Shown: in pieces, positions 25,660-33,452 of the stretch
Position numbering within the stretch: the stretch's first letter is position 1
Layout: every line of letters starts with the position of its first letter
Origin: Paenibacillus polymyxa
Lineage (GTDB): Bacteria; Bacillota; Bacilli; Paenibacillales; Paenibacillaceae
NCBI RefSeq assembly: GCF_018614975.1
Contig: NZ_JAGGNR010000036.1
Coordinates: 28,561-92,560, forward strand
Direction: 5' to 3'
Length of the DNA stretch: 64,000 bases
Program-made: the position numbers and the translations under genes
Notes under the pieces: generated by a model
Told to the model about the DNA's origin: nothing
What the model saw: only the letters and a program-made list of their open reading frames with translations
Database searches by the model: none

Positions 25660-26733
25660 TTAAGTTTCAGTCTTATCTTCGACAATCCGATAATGGATTT
25701 TGCGAACTATAATTTTTATAATCATATACAGGGGAATAACGATGATCATACCCAAGATATTTCCCAGGTCAGCACCCACGAGCAAAAGAATAACGGTAGT
25801 CAGTGGATGAATATCGAGCTGCTTGCCATAGACATATGGAGAGATCAGGTTATCCTGAATTTGCTGTGCGATTACAATGATGACTAGTGACCAGATCGCC
25901 ATCGAAGGTGATTCGATAAACGCAACAATGACAACCGGAATAGCTGCCAGCAAAGCACCCACATAAGGGATGAAGTTCAGAATAATGGATACAACCGTCA
26001 AGAGAAGCGCATATGGCAATCCAAGAAAGAGAAAACCAATATACATCAGGATACCCAAAGCCACATTAACAATGACACGGCCTACAATATAGCTGCTTAA
26101 CGCTTCATCAATTTCATGAACCATTTCTTCGCCATCCTTACGATAATGTCTGGGAAGTAATAGGGTGAGGTTGGTTCCAAATTTCCTGCCTTCCTTGAGC
26201 ATGTAATACAGCATAATCGGGAACGTAGCCAGAATGATGACCAGATTGGACACCACCGAGAACAATCCGGATACATAATCGGTTACCGTTGTAACCCCTT
26301 GACTCAGAAATTCGGAGAAACGTGAGAACAGATTGGAATCCTCAGGCAGATATCTGGCAAGAAAACCACTCCTCTCGAATTTATTCAACTGATCTTTGAG
26401 CGAAGTGACCAATGCCGGAGCATTCTCCACAAAATTCATCAATTGTTCACGCAGGGAAGGCCATACGAGCACACTAAAACCTGCAAGTACTAATGCAATT
26501 ACGACATAAATAATCAGAACTGACAATGCACGCTTGATCTTATGCCTTTCCATATAATCGACGAGCGGACGGAGCAGATAATAGAAAAACCCGGCAATCA
26601 GCAGCGGAATAATAATGATGTGAATTAGTGAGGTCAGGGGGTTGAAAATAAAGTTCACTTTATCCCCCAGATACACGATGAGCAGCAGCAGAATAATCGC
26701 TGTGCATATACGGTAAAACTTGTTGTTTATCAA
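25660..26733 (-). CDS. AI-2E/PerM-family transporter
   Basis: A polytopic exporter-like protein of about 357 residues with the family layout: two N-terminal helices (CTAIILLLLIVYL; IHIIIIPLLIAGFFYYLLRPLVDYM), a helix near 75, a long extracellular segment (residues ~100-150) and four to five C-terminal helices with the signature SIILNFIPYVGALLAAIPVVIVAF and QDNLISPYVYGKQLDIHPL. The start is uncertain: a TTG at 26733 has GGAGGG about ten bases upstream, while an ATG at 26751 and a TTG at 26766 have none. Substrate cannot be inferred; family members include AI-2 exporters and Na+/H+ antiporters. Confidence 0.88.
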   Translation of the reverse strand: MINNKFYRICTAIILLLLIVYLGDKVNFIFNPLTSLIHIIIIPLLIAGFFYYLLRPLVDYMERHKIKRALSVLIIYVVIALVLAGFSVLVWPSLREQLMNFVENAPALVTSLKDQLNKFERSGFLARYLPEDSNLFSRFSEFLSQGVTTVTDYVSGLFSVVSNLVIILATFPIMLYYMLKEGRKFGTNLTLLLPRHYRKDGEEMVHEIDEALSSYIVGRVIVNVALGILMYIGFLFLGLPYALLLTVVSIILNFIPYVGALLAAIPVVIVAFIESPSMAIWSLVIIVIAQQIQDNLISPYVYGKQLDIHPLTTVILLLVGADLGNILGMIIVIPLYMIIKIIVRKIHYRIVEDKTET

Positions 26734-26891
26734 GAAACGTAATCCCTCCATACGCTGCTCTGCCAAATTGACTGCGGCGGTAATATGTATATCTAGTCAT
26801 TTACTTATGATACTAAGTACCCTTAAATAACAGCCATGCCACAGGCGATGCTGAATATACCCTTTTTTTCTTTCCAAAACAGCATTGGAGC

Positions 26892-26917
26892 AAAAAAAGA
26901 AGCAGGCGTTAGCCTGC
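26892..26917 (-). terminator. Terminator overlapping the ABC permease stop codon
   Basis: GCAGGC-TAAC-GCCTGC hairpin with the stop codon TAA in its loop, followed by TTCTTTTTTTGC on the minus strand. Transcription ends right at the end of the coding region. Confidence 0.88.
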
Positions 26918-27709
26918 CACATCTCTTTTGCTGAATACAACCCAGGAAATTACCATGAAAATAACGTAATACACCGCCAGAACTGCAATAGAGAAACCCA
27001 GTGTCATTCCTGCACTTGGACCACCCATTAGCGCAAAATCCGCCCCGGAGGTCATGTATTTGCTAAGATCCATGTTGTTGAACAGAACATACTTGGCCCA
27101 CTCATAACGGACCGGATTGAATATGAGTGAGAAGATACTCTGTGAGAACATAATGAACAAGGATAATCCAATCGCAAGTGCGCCTGAACGAAATACGGAG
27201 GACACCATAAAGGCAATCGCAAGTGTAATGAACAGATCAACGTACAAATATCCCCATAACGTCAAAGCATTCGTAGCCGGACTACTGCTTCCTCCCGGAG
27301 CATCATGCGAGAAAAGGATATAAGACGTTAGCATGGCCATCGCGATGATTAGCAATGTACTGACAATGCTGAAGCCAACTACGGTCAAGTATTTGGAAGC
27401 CAGAACTTTGCTTCGTGACCATGGACGGATCAGCAATAGCTTAATGGTTCCCCAGGTAAATTCGCCCGCGACCGATTCCGCTGCAATCACAACACAGAAG
27501 ATCGTGTTCAGGAAAAACGTAATCTGGATGGTCGTTACAGCGGCTTCCCAGTACAAAACTTCATTGGACCCCATTCCTTCTCTCAGTAACACTGGCATTA
27601 ATAGCGAGATCAGCGCCAGAATCGATAACATGATCCAGGTACGGGGACGACGGAAAATTTTCATATTTTCATTCAATATCAGATTACCGAAACTACCCAA
27701 TGCCTCCAC
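26909..27709 (-). CDS. ABC-2 type transporter permease
   Basis: Membrane subunit of 266 residues with six hydrophobic segments and the layout of ABC-2 permeases such as YhcI/NatB: LNENMKIFRRPRTWIMLSILAL at the start, GEFTWGTIKLLLIRPWSRSKVLASKYL coupling region at ~83-110, last helix YYVIFMVISWVVFSKRD. Translation begins at GTG overlapping the ATPase gene by 17 bases, so the two are coupled. A hairpin containing its stop codon ends the operon. Substrate unknown; related exporters act on peptides or stress compounds. Confidence 0.88.
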   Translation of the reverse strand: MEALGSFGNLILNENMKIFRRPRTWIMLSILALISLLMPVLLREGMGSNEVLYWEAAVTTIQITFFLNTIFCVVIAAESVAGEFTWGTIKLLLIRPWSRSKVLASKYLTVVGFSIVSTLLIIAMAMLTSYILFSHDAPGGSSSPATNALTLWGYLYVDLFITLAIAFMVSSVFRSGALAIGLSLFIMFSQSIFSLIFNPVRYEWAKYVLFNNMDLSKYMTSGADFALMGGPSAGMTLGFSIAVLAVYYVIFMVISWVVFSKRDVAG

Positions 27710-28601
27710 CCCCAGTGACTTGCAAGAATTGTTCTTCCAGGGTGTGAGTCACGTTACGAATACCGTATACCTGAAACCCTTCGCTAACCAGCTTGGCATT
27801 GATATCCGGAATCTGCTCACGAGACACTCGCATCACCAGGACACTGCCCTGTACGATAGCACCCTGAATCAGATCCGCAGCGCGGTCAGCATCATTCAGC
27901 TCAAAAGCAACTTCGATTAATGCATCCGAACCGGCTTCAGCCCGAAGGTTTCTTACATCGATCAGCTTGCCATTCTGGATGATGGCCACCGTATCACACA
28001 TCAGCTCCATCTCTGACAACAAATGACTGGATACAAAGACCGTAATGCCTTCCTCTTGGGTGAGCTGACGCAAATAATCTCTCAGTTCACGTATACCCTG
28101 TGGGTCCAGACCATTGGTCGGCTCATCCAGTACAAGCAGCTTCGGTTTATGTAATATCGCTTGCGCGACACCCAGACGCTGGCGCATGCCCAGTGAGTAG
28201 GTTTTGACCTTATCGTGAATACGAGCCGTAAGCCCCACACGCTCAATCGTTTCCGCAATACGTTCTTTCGTAACTCCTGGCGACATGCGGGCAAAGTGAA
28301 CGAGATTCTGGTACCCGGTCAGAAACTTGTACATTTCCGGATTTTCCACAATAGCTCCTACTTGAGCTACCGCCTTCTCAAATTCATTCTTCACACTGTG
28401 TCCCGAGATGAAAATGTCACCTTTACTGATGGACATCAATCCAACCATCATCCGAATCGTTGTTGTTTTCCCCGCGCCATTAGGTCCTAAAAAACCAAAA
28501 ACCTGCCCCGGAGAAATATCCAGAGTCAGGTCGCTGACCAATGATCGGGAGGATATGATTTTGCTGACGCCCTGAATCCGGACGACCGGCTCCTGCTGCA
28601 T
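27693..28601 (-). CDS. ABC transporter ATP-binding protein
   Basis: Energises the ABC-2 permease encoded next. The 302-residue protein has Walker A GPNGAGKTTT near residue 39, signature YSLGMRQRLG near 135, Walker B LLVLDEPTNGLD near 153 and switch His in VSSHLL near 190, then a ~90-residue C-terminal domain. AGGAGGGG precedes the start. It follows a small Cys-rich protein by 32 bases, so the operon reads Cys-rich protein, ATPase, permease. The promoter upstream carries an Xre-type operator. Confidence 0.92.
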   Translation of the reverse strand: MQQEPVVRIQGVSKIISSRSLVSDLTLDISPGQVFGFLGPNGAGKTTTIRMMVGLMSISKGDIFISGHSVKNEFEKAVAQVGAIVENPEMYKFLTGYQNLVHFARMSPGVTKERIAETIERVGLTARIHDKVKTYSLGMRQRLGVAQAILHKPKLLVLDEPTNGLDPQGIRELRDYLRQLTQEEGITVFVSSHLLSEMELMCDTVAIIQNGKLIDVRNLRAEAGSDALIEVAFELNDADRAADLIQGAIVQGSVLVMRVSREQIPDINAKLVSEGFQVYGIRNVTHTLEEQFLQVTGGGGIG

Positions 28602-28633
28602 TCAATCCCCTCCTTCATGGACGAGCACATAAC

Positions 28634-28885
28634 TCATGCCCGTTTCTCATATGAACATAGTGTATCATAATCTTTAGTATATTGTCCCGCAAACTGGGAT
28701 TTCCCCTGACGTTTCGCTTCAACTACACACGCTTCACAGCATCCAAGCGGCATTTCACTCCGGTAGAATCCGGTGCGAAATACGTGATTGCCTCCATTGC
28801 CCTCTTCCTTCATTTCGACAGAGCTTCTAGTGACCGACACAATCATCCCACAACTGACACAGTAAAAGCGGCCCGTTTCGATCAA
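28634..28885 (-). CDS. Small Cys-rich (zinc-ribbon-like) hypothetical protein
   Basis: I do not recognise a named family. The 83-residue soluble protein has FYCVSCGMI (CxxC at residues 9-12) and GCCEACV (CCxxC at ~49-53), a spacing that could bind one zinc ion. Translation starts at TTG with GGAAGGAA five bases upstream. It is the first gene of an operon with an ABC-2 exporter, and its promoter has a perfect 15-bp Xre-type operator. A role as a metal-binding accessory or sensor is possible but not shown. Confidence 0.78.
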   Translation of the reverse strand: MIETGRFYCVSCGMIVSVTRSSVEMKEEGNGGNHVFRTGFYRSEMPLGCCEACVVEAKRQGKSQFAGQYTKDYDTLCSYEKRA

Positions 28886-28950
28886 TAATATTCCTTCCCC
28901 TCACAAGGAGCTTAGAAGTCCTTGTTATTTGTCGTTAGAAGCTGAAAATT

Positions 28951-29002
28951 GATACATTTTGTATCTATCTCGTAATTTACTTGACACCGGAACTAATGTC
29001 AA
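28951..29002 (-). promoter_or_regulatory. Promoter of the Cys-rich protein/ABC operon with Xre-type operator
   Basis: TTGACA (28997-29002), a 17-base spacer and TAAATT (28974-28979) on the minus strand. Immediately downstream of the expected start point lies GATACATTTTGTATC (28951-28965), a perfect 15-bp palindrome. Its complement is the site I recall for Xre of the B. subtilis PBSX prophage. Three related sites lie at the EPS promoter (49655-49723). Confidence 0.78.
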
Positions 29003-29033
29003 GGCTTTACAGCCATAAAAACAAGCAAAACGC

Positions 29034-29078
29034 AAAAAAAGCTCCATAAATGCGACAAAAGTCTCGCATTTACAGAGC
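29034..29078 (-). terminator. Terminator of the EPS operon
   Basis: GCTCTGTAAATGCGA/TCGCATTTATGGAGC stem with two internal mismatches, followed on the minus strand by TTTTTTTGCG. It closes the long minus-strand unit that starts near 49.7 kb. Confidence 0.85.
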
Positions 29079-29136
29079 CTCATGTTAGGTAAATGATACA
29101 ATTCGGTTCAATGTATGGATTAATATTATTTCCTGA

Positions 29137-29658
29137 TTAGTCACTATTGTCGACCTGCGAGGTATTATCATTTTTCTGATTTGGATAATACCAGAGTAAG
29201 GTCCACTCATCGCCATCCTTTACCAGATAACAGGTCTGCAAAATATCGAATTGGCCAAAGGTCCCTGAGTACTTCTGGGTGACCCGGATTCTGAAGGCTT
29301 CTGAGAATGGCTTAACGCCATCGATCACGGTTACATCAAACTCGCGCTCCGGCTTGTCCATCTCCAGTTCAAAGGTCTCCACGCCAAAATGTTGCATAAA
29401 TATATGTGCTCTGTTCTGTACGTAAGCACTCTTGGGAAACCGCTCTTTCATCAGGGGATGAAAGAGTTCCCACGAACTGCCGAAGTCACCCGTCTGCTCA
29501 TATTTGTAAAACTCTTCGGCAACAGCAGCAGCTCCATCCGTTGTATCTGCCTGAAACAGATACGGAATAGTTCTGGCAATCAACCACAGCAATATTACAA
29601 TGATCGCGATGAACCCGATCTTTTTGAGCAAAACATTCCGGTTCCTTCTTCGCAGCAT
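29137..29658 (-). CDS. Hypothetical single-pass membrane protein
   Basis: No confident family. The 173-residue product has a basic N-terminus (MLRRRNRNVLLKK), one membrane helix (IGFIAIIVILLWLIARTIPYLF) and an extracellular domain with AVAEEFYKYEQTGDFGSSWELFHPLMK, which recalls small NTF2-like/DUF4878 domains. The start at 29658 has AAGGAGG eight bases upstream. It is the last gene before the terminator that ends the EPS operon, 84 bases after vanZ. It may be part of that operon or have its own promoter. Confidence 0.78.
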   Translation of the reverse strand: MLRRRNRNVLLKKIGFIAIIVILLWLIARTIPYLFQADTTDGAAAVAEEFYKYEQTGDFGSSWELFHPLMKERFPKSAYVQNRAHIFMQHFGVETFELEMDKPEREFDVTVIDGVKPFSEAFRIRVTQKYSGTFGQFDILQTCYLVKDGDEWTLLWYYPNQKNDNTSQVDNSD

Positions 29659-29742
29659 GTCCAGTCCTCCTTGTCCTACTCCATACTTATGATGGATGGC
29701 AGACAAGTAGAAGTTGAACGATACATCTAATTTCCTGGGAAA

Positions 29743-30327
29743 TCACTCACTGTGAATGGAAGTCCGCTTTCCCTTCCTGATCCTTCGGATAATGGACTGA
29801 AGTCCTGCATATATGGCAATCCCACAGCAGCCGCCGAGCAAGTCTACTCCAACATCACGTATAGAGCTTGTCCGGTCCGGGCTGAACTGCTGAATATACT
29901 CATCAATGGAGGCTATAACGAACACCACAGCCAGAGCAGAAACGATACTGGTCACAAGGGATGCTCTCCTGTATCGCAGCCCGCCGTACACAAGCACGGC
30001 GAGCACAGCGTATACAAATAAGTGCGCACTCTTGCGAAAGATGAACTCTGCAAAATCATATGGCCTCTGCTTCAGCGAATACTCATACTCCCCGTAAGTG
30101 AATTGCACATCAGGAAGGGTAAAACCGATGTGCAATTTTTGAGACCATTTATGAAGCCAAGGCTGAATGTCTTGCTGTTGAGAGGATTGTGTGGACATGG
30201 ACCAGATGACCAGAATCCAGATCACAATCAACAGCAGAGTAATGAGAAATCCGTACGTTCTTCGTACATGCTTTTGTCTCGTGCGCCCGGAGCCCTCCTC
30301 CATCATTTTGATCTTCACCACTTTCAT
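29743..30327 (-). CDS. VanZ-family membrane protein
   Basis: A 194-residue VanZ-like protein: four hydrophobic segments (residues ~24-42, 98-116, 124-142, 160-178), the conserved KSAHLFVYAVLAVLVYGGLR and IDEYIQQFSPDRTSSIRDVGVDLLGG, which are the family's core motifs. VanZ of enterococci gives low-level teicoplanin resistance; the function of most homologues is unknown. It begins only ten bases after the GH74-like gene, so it belongs to the EPS operon. The ribosome binding site GAGAGAT is weak, and an ATG seven codons later is a possible alternative start. Confidence 0.87.
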   Translation of the reverse strand: MKVVKIKMMEEGSGRTRQKHVRRTYGFLITLLLIVIWILVIWSMSTQSSQQQDIQPWLHKWSQKLHIGFTLPDVQFTYGEYEYSLKQRPYDFAEFIFRKSAHLFVYAVLAVLVYGGLRYRRASLVTSIVSALAVVFVIASIDEYIQQFSPDRTSSIRDVGVDLLGGCCGIAIYAGLQSIIRRIRKGKRTSIHSE

Positions 30328-30337
30328 ATCTCTCTCG

Positions 30338-32497
30338 TTATTCTATTGATCCAACGTACATACCTCTGCCATTCGTACCTACATATACCTGACCATAGAT
30401 TTGACGGTCTGCCGCCATAATTTGCGGTTCATTGCCCAGCCCAATTCCAGTACCTAAAGGACCTATATTGTTCCAGGTTATCCCCATATCATCTGAACGG
30501 AAGAATCCATTCACATGATTTACGGTGCCATATACATAGACGGCTGGGACAAATTTGCCTGGCTGAGCCTTTCCAAAGGCAAATAATTTAGAATTCTGCA
30601 CACCCTGGATCCTGGAAAATGTATTTCCCGAGTTCGTCGATGCATATAGTCCTTCGGTTCCCAAACTTACCCATACAGCATTCGCCACACCAGGTGCAGC
30701 CTCGACTTTAATGAAGCTTGTATTGATATCCGTATTAACAGGAAGGCGAACCGTATTGGCTTTGGACCAGTTGGCACCAGCATCCGTTGAGCGATACAGA
30801 TAACCGGCAGCATACATATAAAATTTATATCCATTGATGCGATCTGCAGCCAGTGGATGATTATAGGCGAAGACCATTTTCCCTCCGATAGCCTGAAAAG
30901 GAGCACCATTCATATTTTGCCATGTTGCGCCACGATTCGTGCTTCTGACCGGATTACCGGTCTGGGGGTAATAAACAATTACATTTGGATTGATGGCCGA
31001 GTAAGCAACCCTGCCCAGTTTGGAGCCAGCCGGAACATTCATTGGAGTTACGGTAACTCCGTTATTGGAAGAGACAAATAAACGTGTGGTCGTACCATAC
31101 CAGTCACTGCTTCCCAGAAATATCATGTAATTCGGATTTGCTTCATGATAGTCAATACTCACAATTTCTCGCATACCCGCGAGCGGAATTTTATTAAGAG
31201 GAACATCAGATACATTCTCATGTCTAAATCCGACCTGATCCGTTAAACCACTAAAGAATGAAATACCCTGAGGGGGTGTGGATGCAGTGAGTGCGACGAC
31301 TTCTTCATGACCATCGGTAATGGCTTCCCAGGTACTCGCAGTACTTCCAGTCAATCCATTGGTACCATTGATGTTGTCTGTCTTGTATACGCCAAACCAG
31401 TCTGTAGCATATACGGTGCCCGGCTTATGTGGATCGAAGTTGATACTGGATGTTGCTGAGAAAAACATGTTGGGTGTCCACCATGACGGTTTGGATACCA
31501 GCGTTTTGCTCACTGTTGTCCAACTCTGTCCGCCATTAACGGAACGATACAGCGGCAGATTATCTCCGCCTGTTCGAACGGCTGCCAGGATGTGATTATC
31601 ATTATTGGGATCAATCGTGATTCCATAATAAGATGAGTAACTGGAGCTGGGTGTTATATTCGTCCACTGCACACCATTGAACTTGTAGACGCCTTGATTA
31701 TCCGTGGTCACATACAACGTGCCGTTCTTCGCCACAGTCATACGGGCAGGATATTCGGGGCTTCTCCCGGTAAGTTGCCAAGTGGTCTGCCCATTGCTTC
31801 TTGGTGCTTTGCTATACACACCAATGCCGCGAACCCCCGCATACACAACTTGACCTTGCTTCGTCACGGGATTCAATCCATAAGCTACACTCCGAATTCC
31901 CTCACCGGATAGCCCGCTAGGTACATCCCATACCTTGCTCCACGTGGCTGCACCATCACTGGAAGTGTACAATCCATCATATCGTGTACCCACGTGCAGG
32001 TAATTGGAGTTCGTGGGATTAACTGCGATGCTCTCTCCCATGGCACGATGGATATTTCCATTCGATTCATTCCGAAGATTGAGTCCGGTTCGAATCCAAG
32101 TCTCTCCACGATCAGTGGATTTCAGAATATCGCTCGGCCCCACATTCCCGTACTTACCTGCCGCGATATACACGATATTGGGGTTTTGCTGATCCAGCGC
32201 AATCCCATCCACACCGTACAGATTGCTGTCCTCATCTCCGAAATGATCAAGTAGCGGGACCCAGTCTCCTGAGGCTTCATCCAACCGATAGGCTCCTCCA
32301 ACGTCAGTTCGAGTGTAAACCAGATCAGGCTCAGTCGGATGAATGACCACCCCCGTAACGTACCCCCCACCACCAATAGGTATATTCTTCCATTGATAGT
32401 TTTGAGCTGATTGAACATAATTTGTACTTGCCGGTATCATGAGCATATACATTAGTAGCACAATCAGGGACAATTTCAATAGCCTGGAGATACGCAT
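30338..32497 (-). CDS. Secreted GH74-like beta-propeller glycosidase
   Basis: A 719-residue protein with a signal peptide (LLKLSLIVLLMYMLMIPASTNYVQSA) and the two seven-bladed propellers of GH74 enzymes. It begins YQWKNIPIGGGGYVTGVVIHP with TRTDVGGAYR near residue 67, where GH74 xyloglucanases carry a catalytic Asp. Several BNR-type blades read S-x-D-x-G-x-T-W (STDRGETW, SSDGAATW, SVNGGQSW, STNRGATW, STDAGANW). No carbohydrate-binding module follows. It lies inside the EPS operon between the LCP gene and vanZ, so an EPS-trimming or depolymerising role is more likely than plant xyloglucan use. The start at 32497 has AGGGCGG upstream; a GTG three codons earlier overlaps that site. Confidence 0.85.
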   Translation of the reverse strand: MRISRLLKLSLIVLLMYMLMIPASTNYVQSAQNYQWKNIPIGGGGYVTGVVIHPTEPDLVYTRTDVGGAYRLDEASGDWVPLLDHFGDEDSNLYGVDGIALDQQNPNIVYIAAGKYGNVGPSDILKSTDRGETWIRTGLNLRNESNGNIHRAMGESIAVNPTNSNYLHVGTRYDGLYTSSDGAATWSKVWDVPSGLSGEGIRSVAYGLNPVTKQGQVVYAGVRGIGVYSKAPRSNGQTTWQLTGRSPEYPARMTVAKNGTLYVTTDNQGVYKFNGVQWTNITPSSSYSSYYGITIDPNNDNHILAAVRTGGDNLPLYRSVNGGQSWTTVSKTLVSKPSWWTPNMFFSATSSINFDPHKPGTVYATDWFGVYKTDNINGTNGLTGSTASTWEAITDGHEEVVALTASTPPQGISFFSGLTDQVGFRHENVSDVPLNKIPLAGMREIVSIDYHEANPNYMIFLGSSDWYGTTTRLFVSSNNGVTVTPMNVPAGSKLGRVAYSAINPNVIVYYPQTGNPVRSTNRGATWQNMNGAPFQAIGGKMVFAYNHPLAADRINGYKFYMYAAGYLYRSTDAGANWSKANTVRLPVNTDINTSFIKVEAAPGVANAVWVSLGTEGLYASTNSGNTFSRIQGVQNSKLFAFGKAQPGKFVPAVYVYGTVNHVNGFFRSDDMGITWNNIGPLGTGIGLGNEPQIMAADRQIYGQVYVGTNGRGMYVGSIE

Positions 32498-32518
32498 CTG
32501 GTTCACCGCCCTATCCGA

Positions 32519-33439
32519 TCATTTTAAATGTTCTTCAATCATCTGATGTATCCTGTCTCGTTCCGATTGTTCCACGATATAGTAGTACACTCCATCAATT
32601 TTCTTGCCCGTGCCTTTGATCTCAACAGACTCGATATGATTCAGCACCGGGCGGTAATTGGAGAACATCTGCTTCATTTCATCAAAGGTAACGTCAGTTC
32701 TCACGTGAGCACTCACTTGATCCAGCAACGTCTCCAGTTGCAACACGTTGGATACCTGAACCGCATTCTTCAGCACTTGTTTGATAATCTCCCGCTGACG
32801 GTCATTCCGCCCGAGATCCCCCTTCGGATCATCATAACGCATTCGCGAGAATCCCAAAGCTGCTGCACCATCCAGATGAATATTTCCCTGCTCGAACCGA
32901 TAACCCTCATAGTCAAATGCAAACGGGTTATTCACATCCACTCCACCCACCATGTCGATGACCTGTGCAAAGCCCTCCATATTCAATTTCATGTAGTAGT
33001 GTATGGGAACGCCAAGCAATTGTTCCACAGTCTGCACAGACATGTTAACGCCGCCAAAAGCGTAAGCATGATTGATCTTATCCTCTGTACCATGTCCTAC
33101 AATACTTGTTCTGGTATCTCGGGGGATGTTAAACATAAGTGCGGATTGTTTTGCAGGATTAACACTTAATACAATCATGGTGTCGGAGCGCCCCCGATCA
33201 TTCATACGTTCATCCACACCCAGAATCAAAACATTAAAAGGTTCTTCTTTCTCCATGTCCACAGGGAATTCTCCCCCACCCCGCTGGTCTACAATAGATA
33301 CTTGCTTGATGGGTTCCCGGGGTTCATACATTTGATCCGCCGCTGATTTAACATGCGAATACAGATACACAGAATATCCAATCATGACGACTGCTACAAG
33401 GGAAATGACACCTAACGTTATTTTGATCCCGCGTCTCAT
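32519..33439 (-). CDS. LytR-CpsA-Psr (LCP) family glycopolymer transferase
   Basis: LCP enzymes attach lipid-linked glycopolymers to peptidoglycan. The ~306-residue protein has one N-terminal membrane helix (ITLGVISLVAVVMIGYSVYLY) and an extracellular LCP domain with FNVLILGVDER, DRGRSDTMIVLSVNP, MFNIPRDTRTSI, KINHAYAFGG and LGFSRMRYDDPKGDLGRNDRQREII, including the Arg and Asp residues that bind the pyrophosphate. ACGGAGG lies seven bases before the ATG at 33439. It starts 13 bases after ugd in the EPS operon and may anchor a fraction of the polymer to the wall, giving capsule as well as slime. Confidence 0.93.
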   Translation of the reverse strand: MRRGIKITLGVISLVAVVMIGYSVYLYSHVKSAADQMYEPREPIKQVSIVDQRGGGEFPVDMEKEEPFNVLILGVDERMNDRGRSDTMIVLSVNPAKQSALMFNIPRDTRTSIVGHGTEDKINHAYAFGGVNMSVQTVEQLLGVPIHYYMKLNMEGFAQVIDMVGGVDVNNPFAFDYEGYRFEQGNIHLDGAAALGFSRMRYDDPKGDLGRNDRQREIIKQVLKNAVQVSNVLQLETLLDQVSAHVRTDVTFDEMKQMFSNYRPVLNHIESVEIKGTGKKIDGVYYYIVEQSERDRIHQMIEEHLK

Positions 33440-33452
33440 GTTATGGCCTCCG

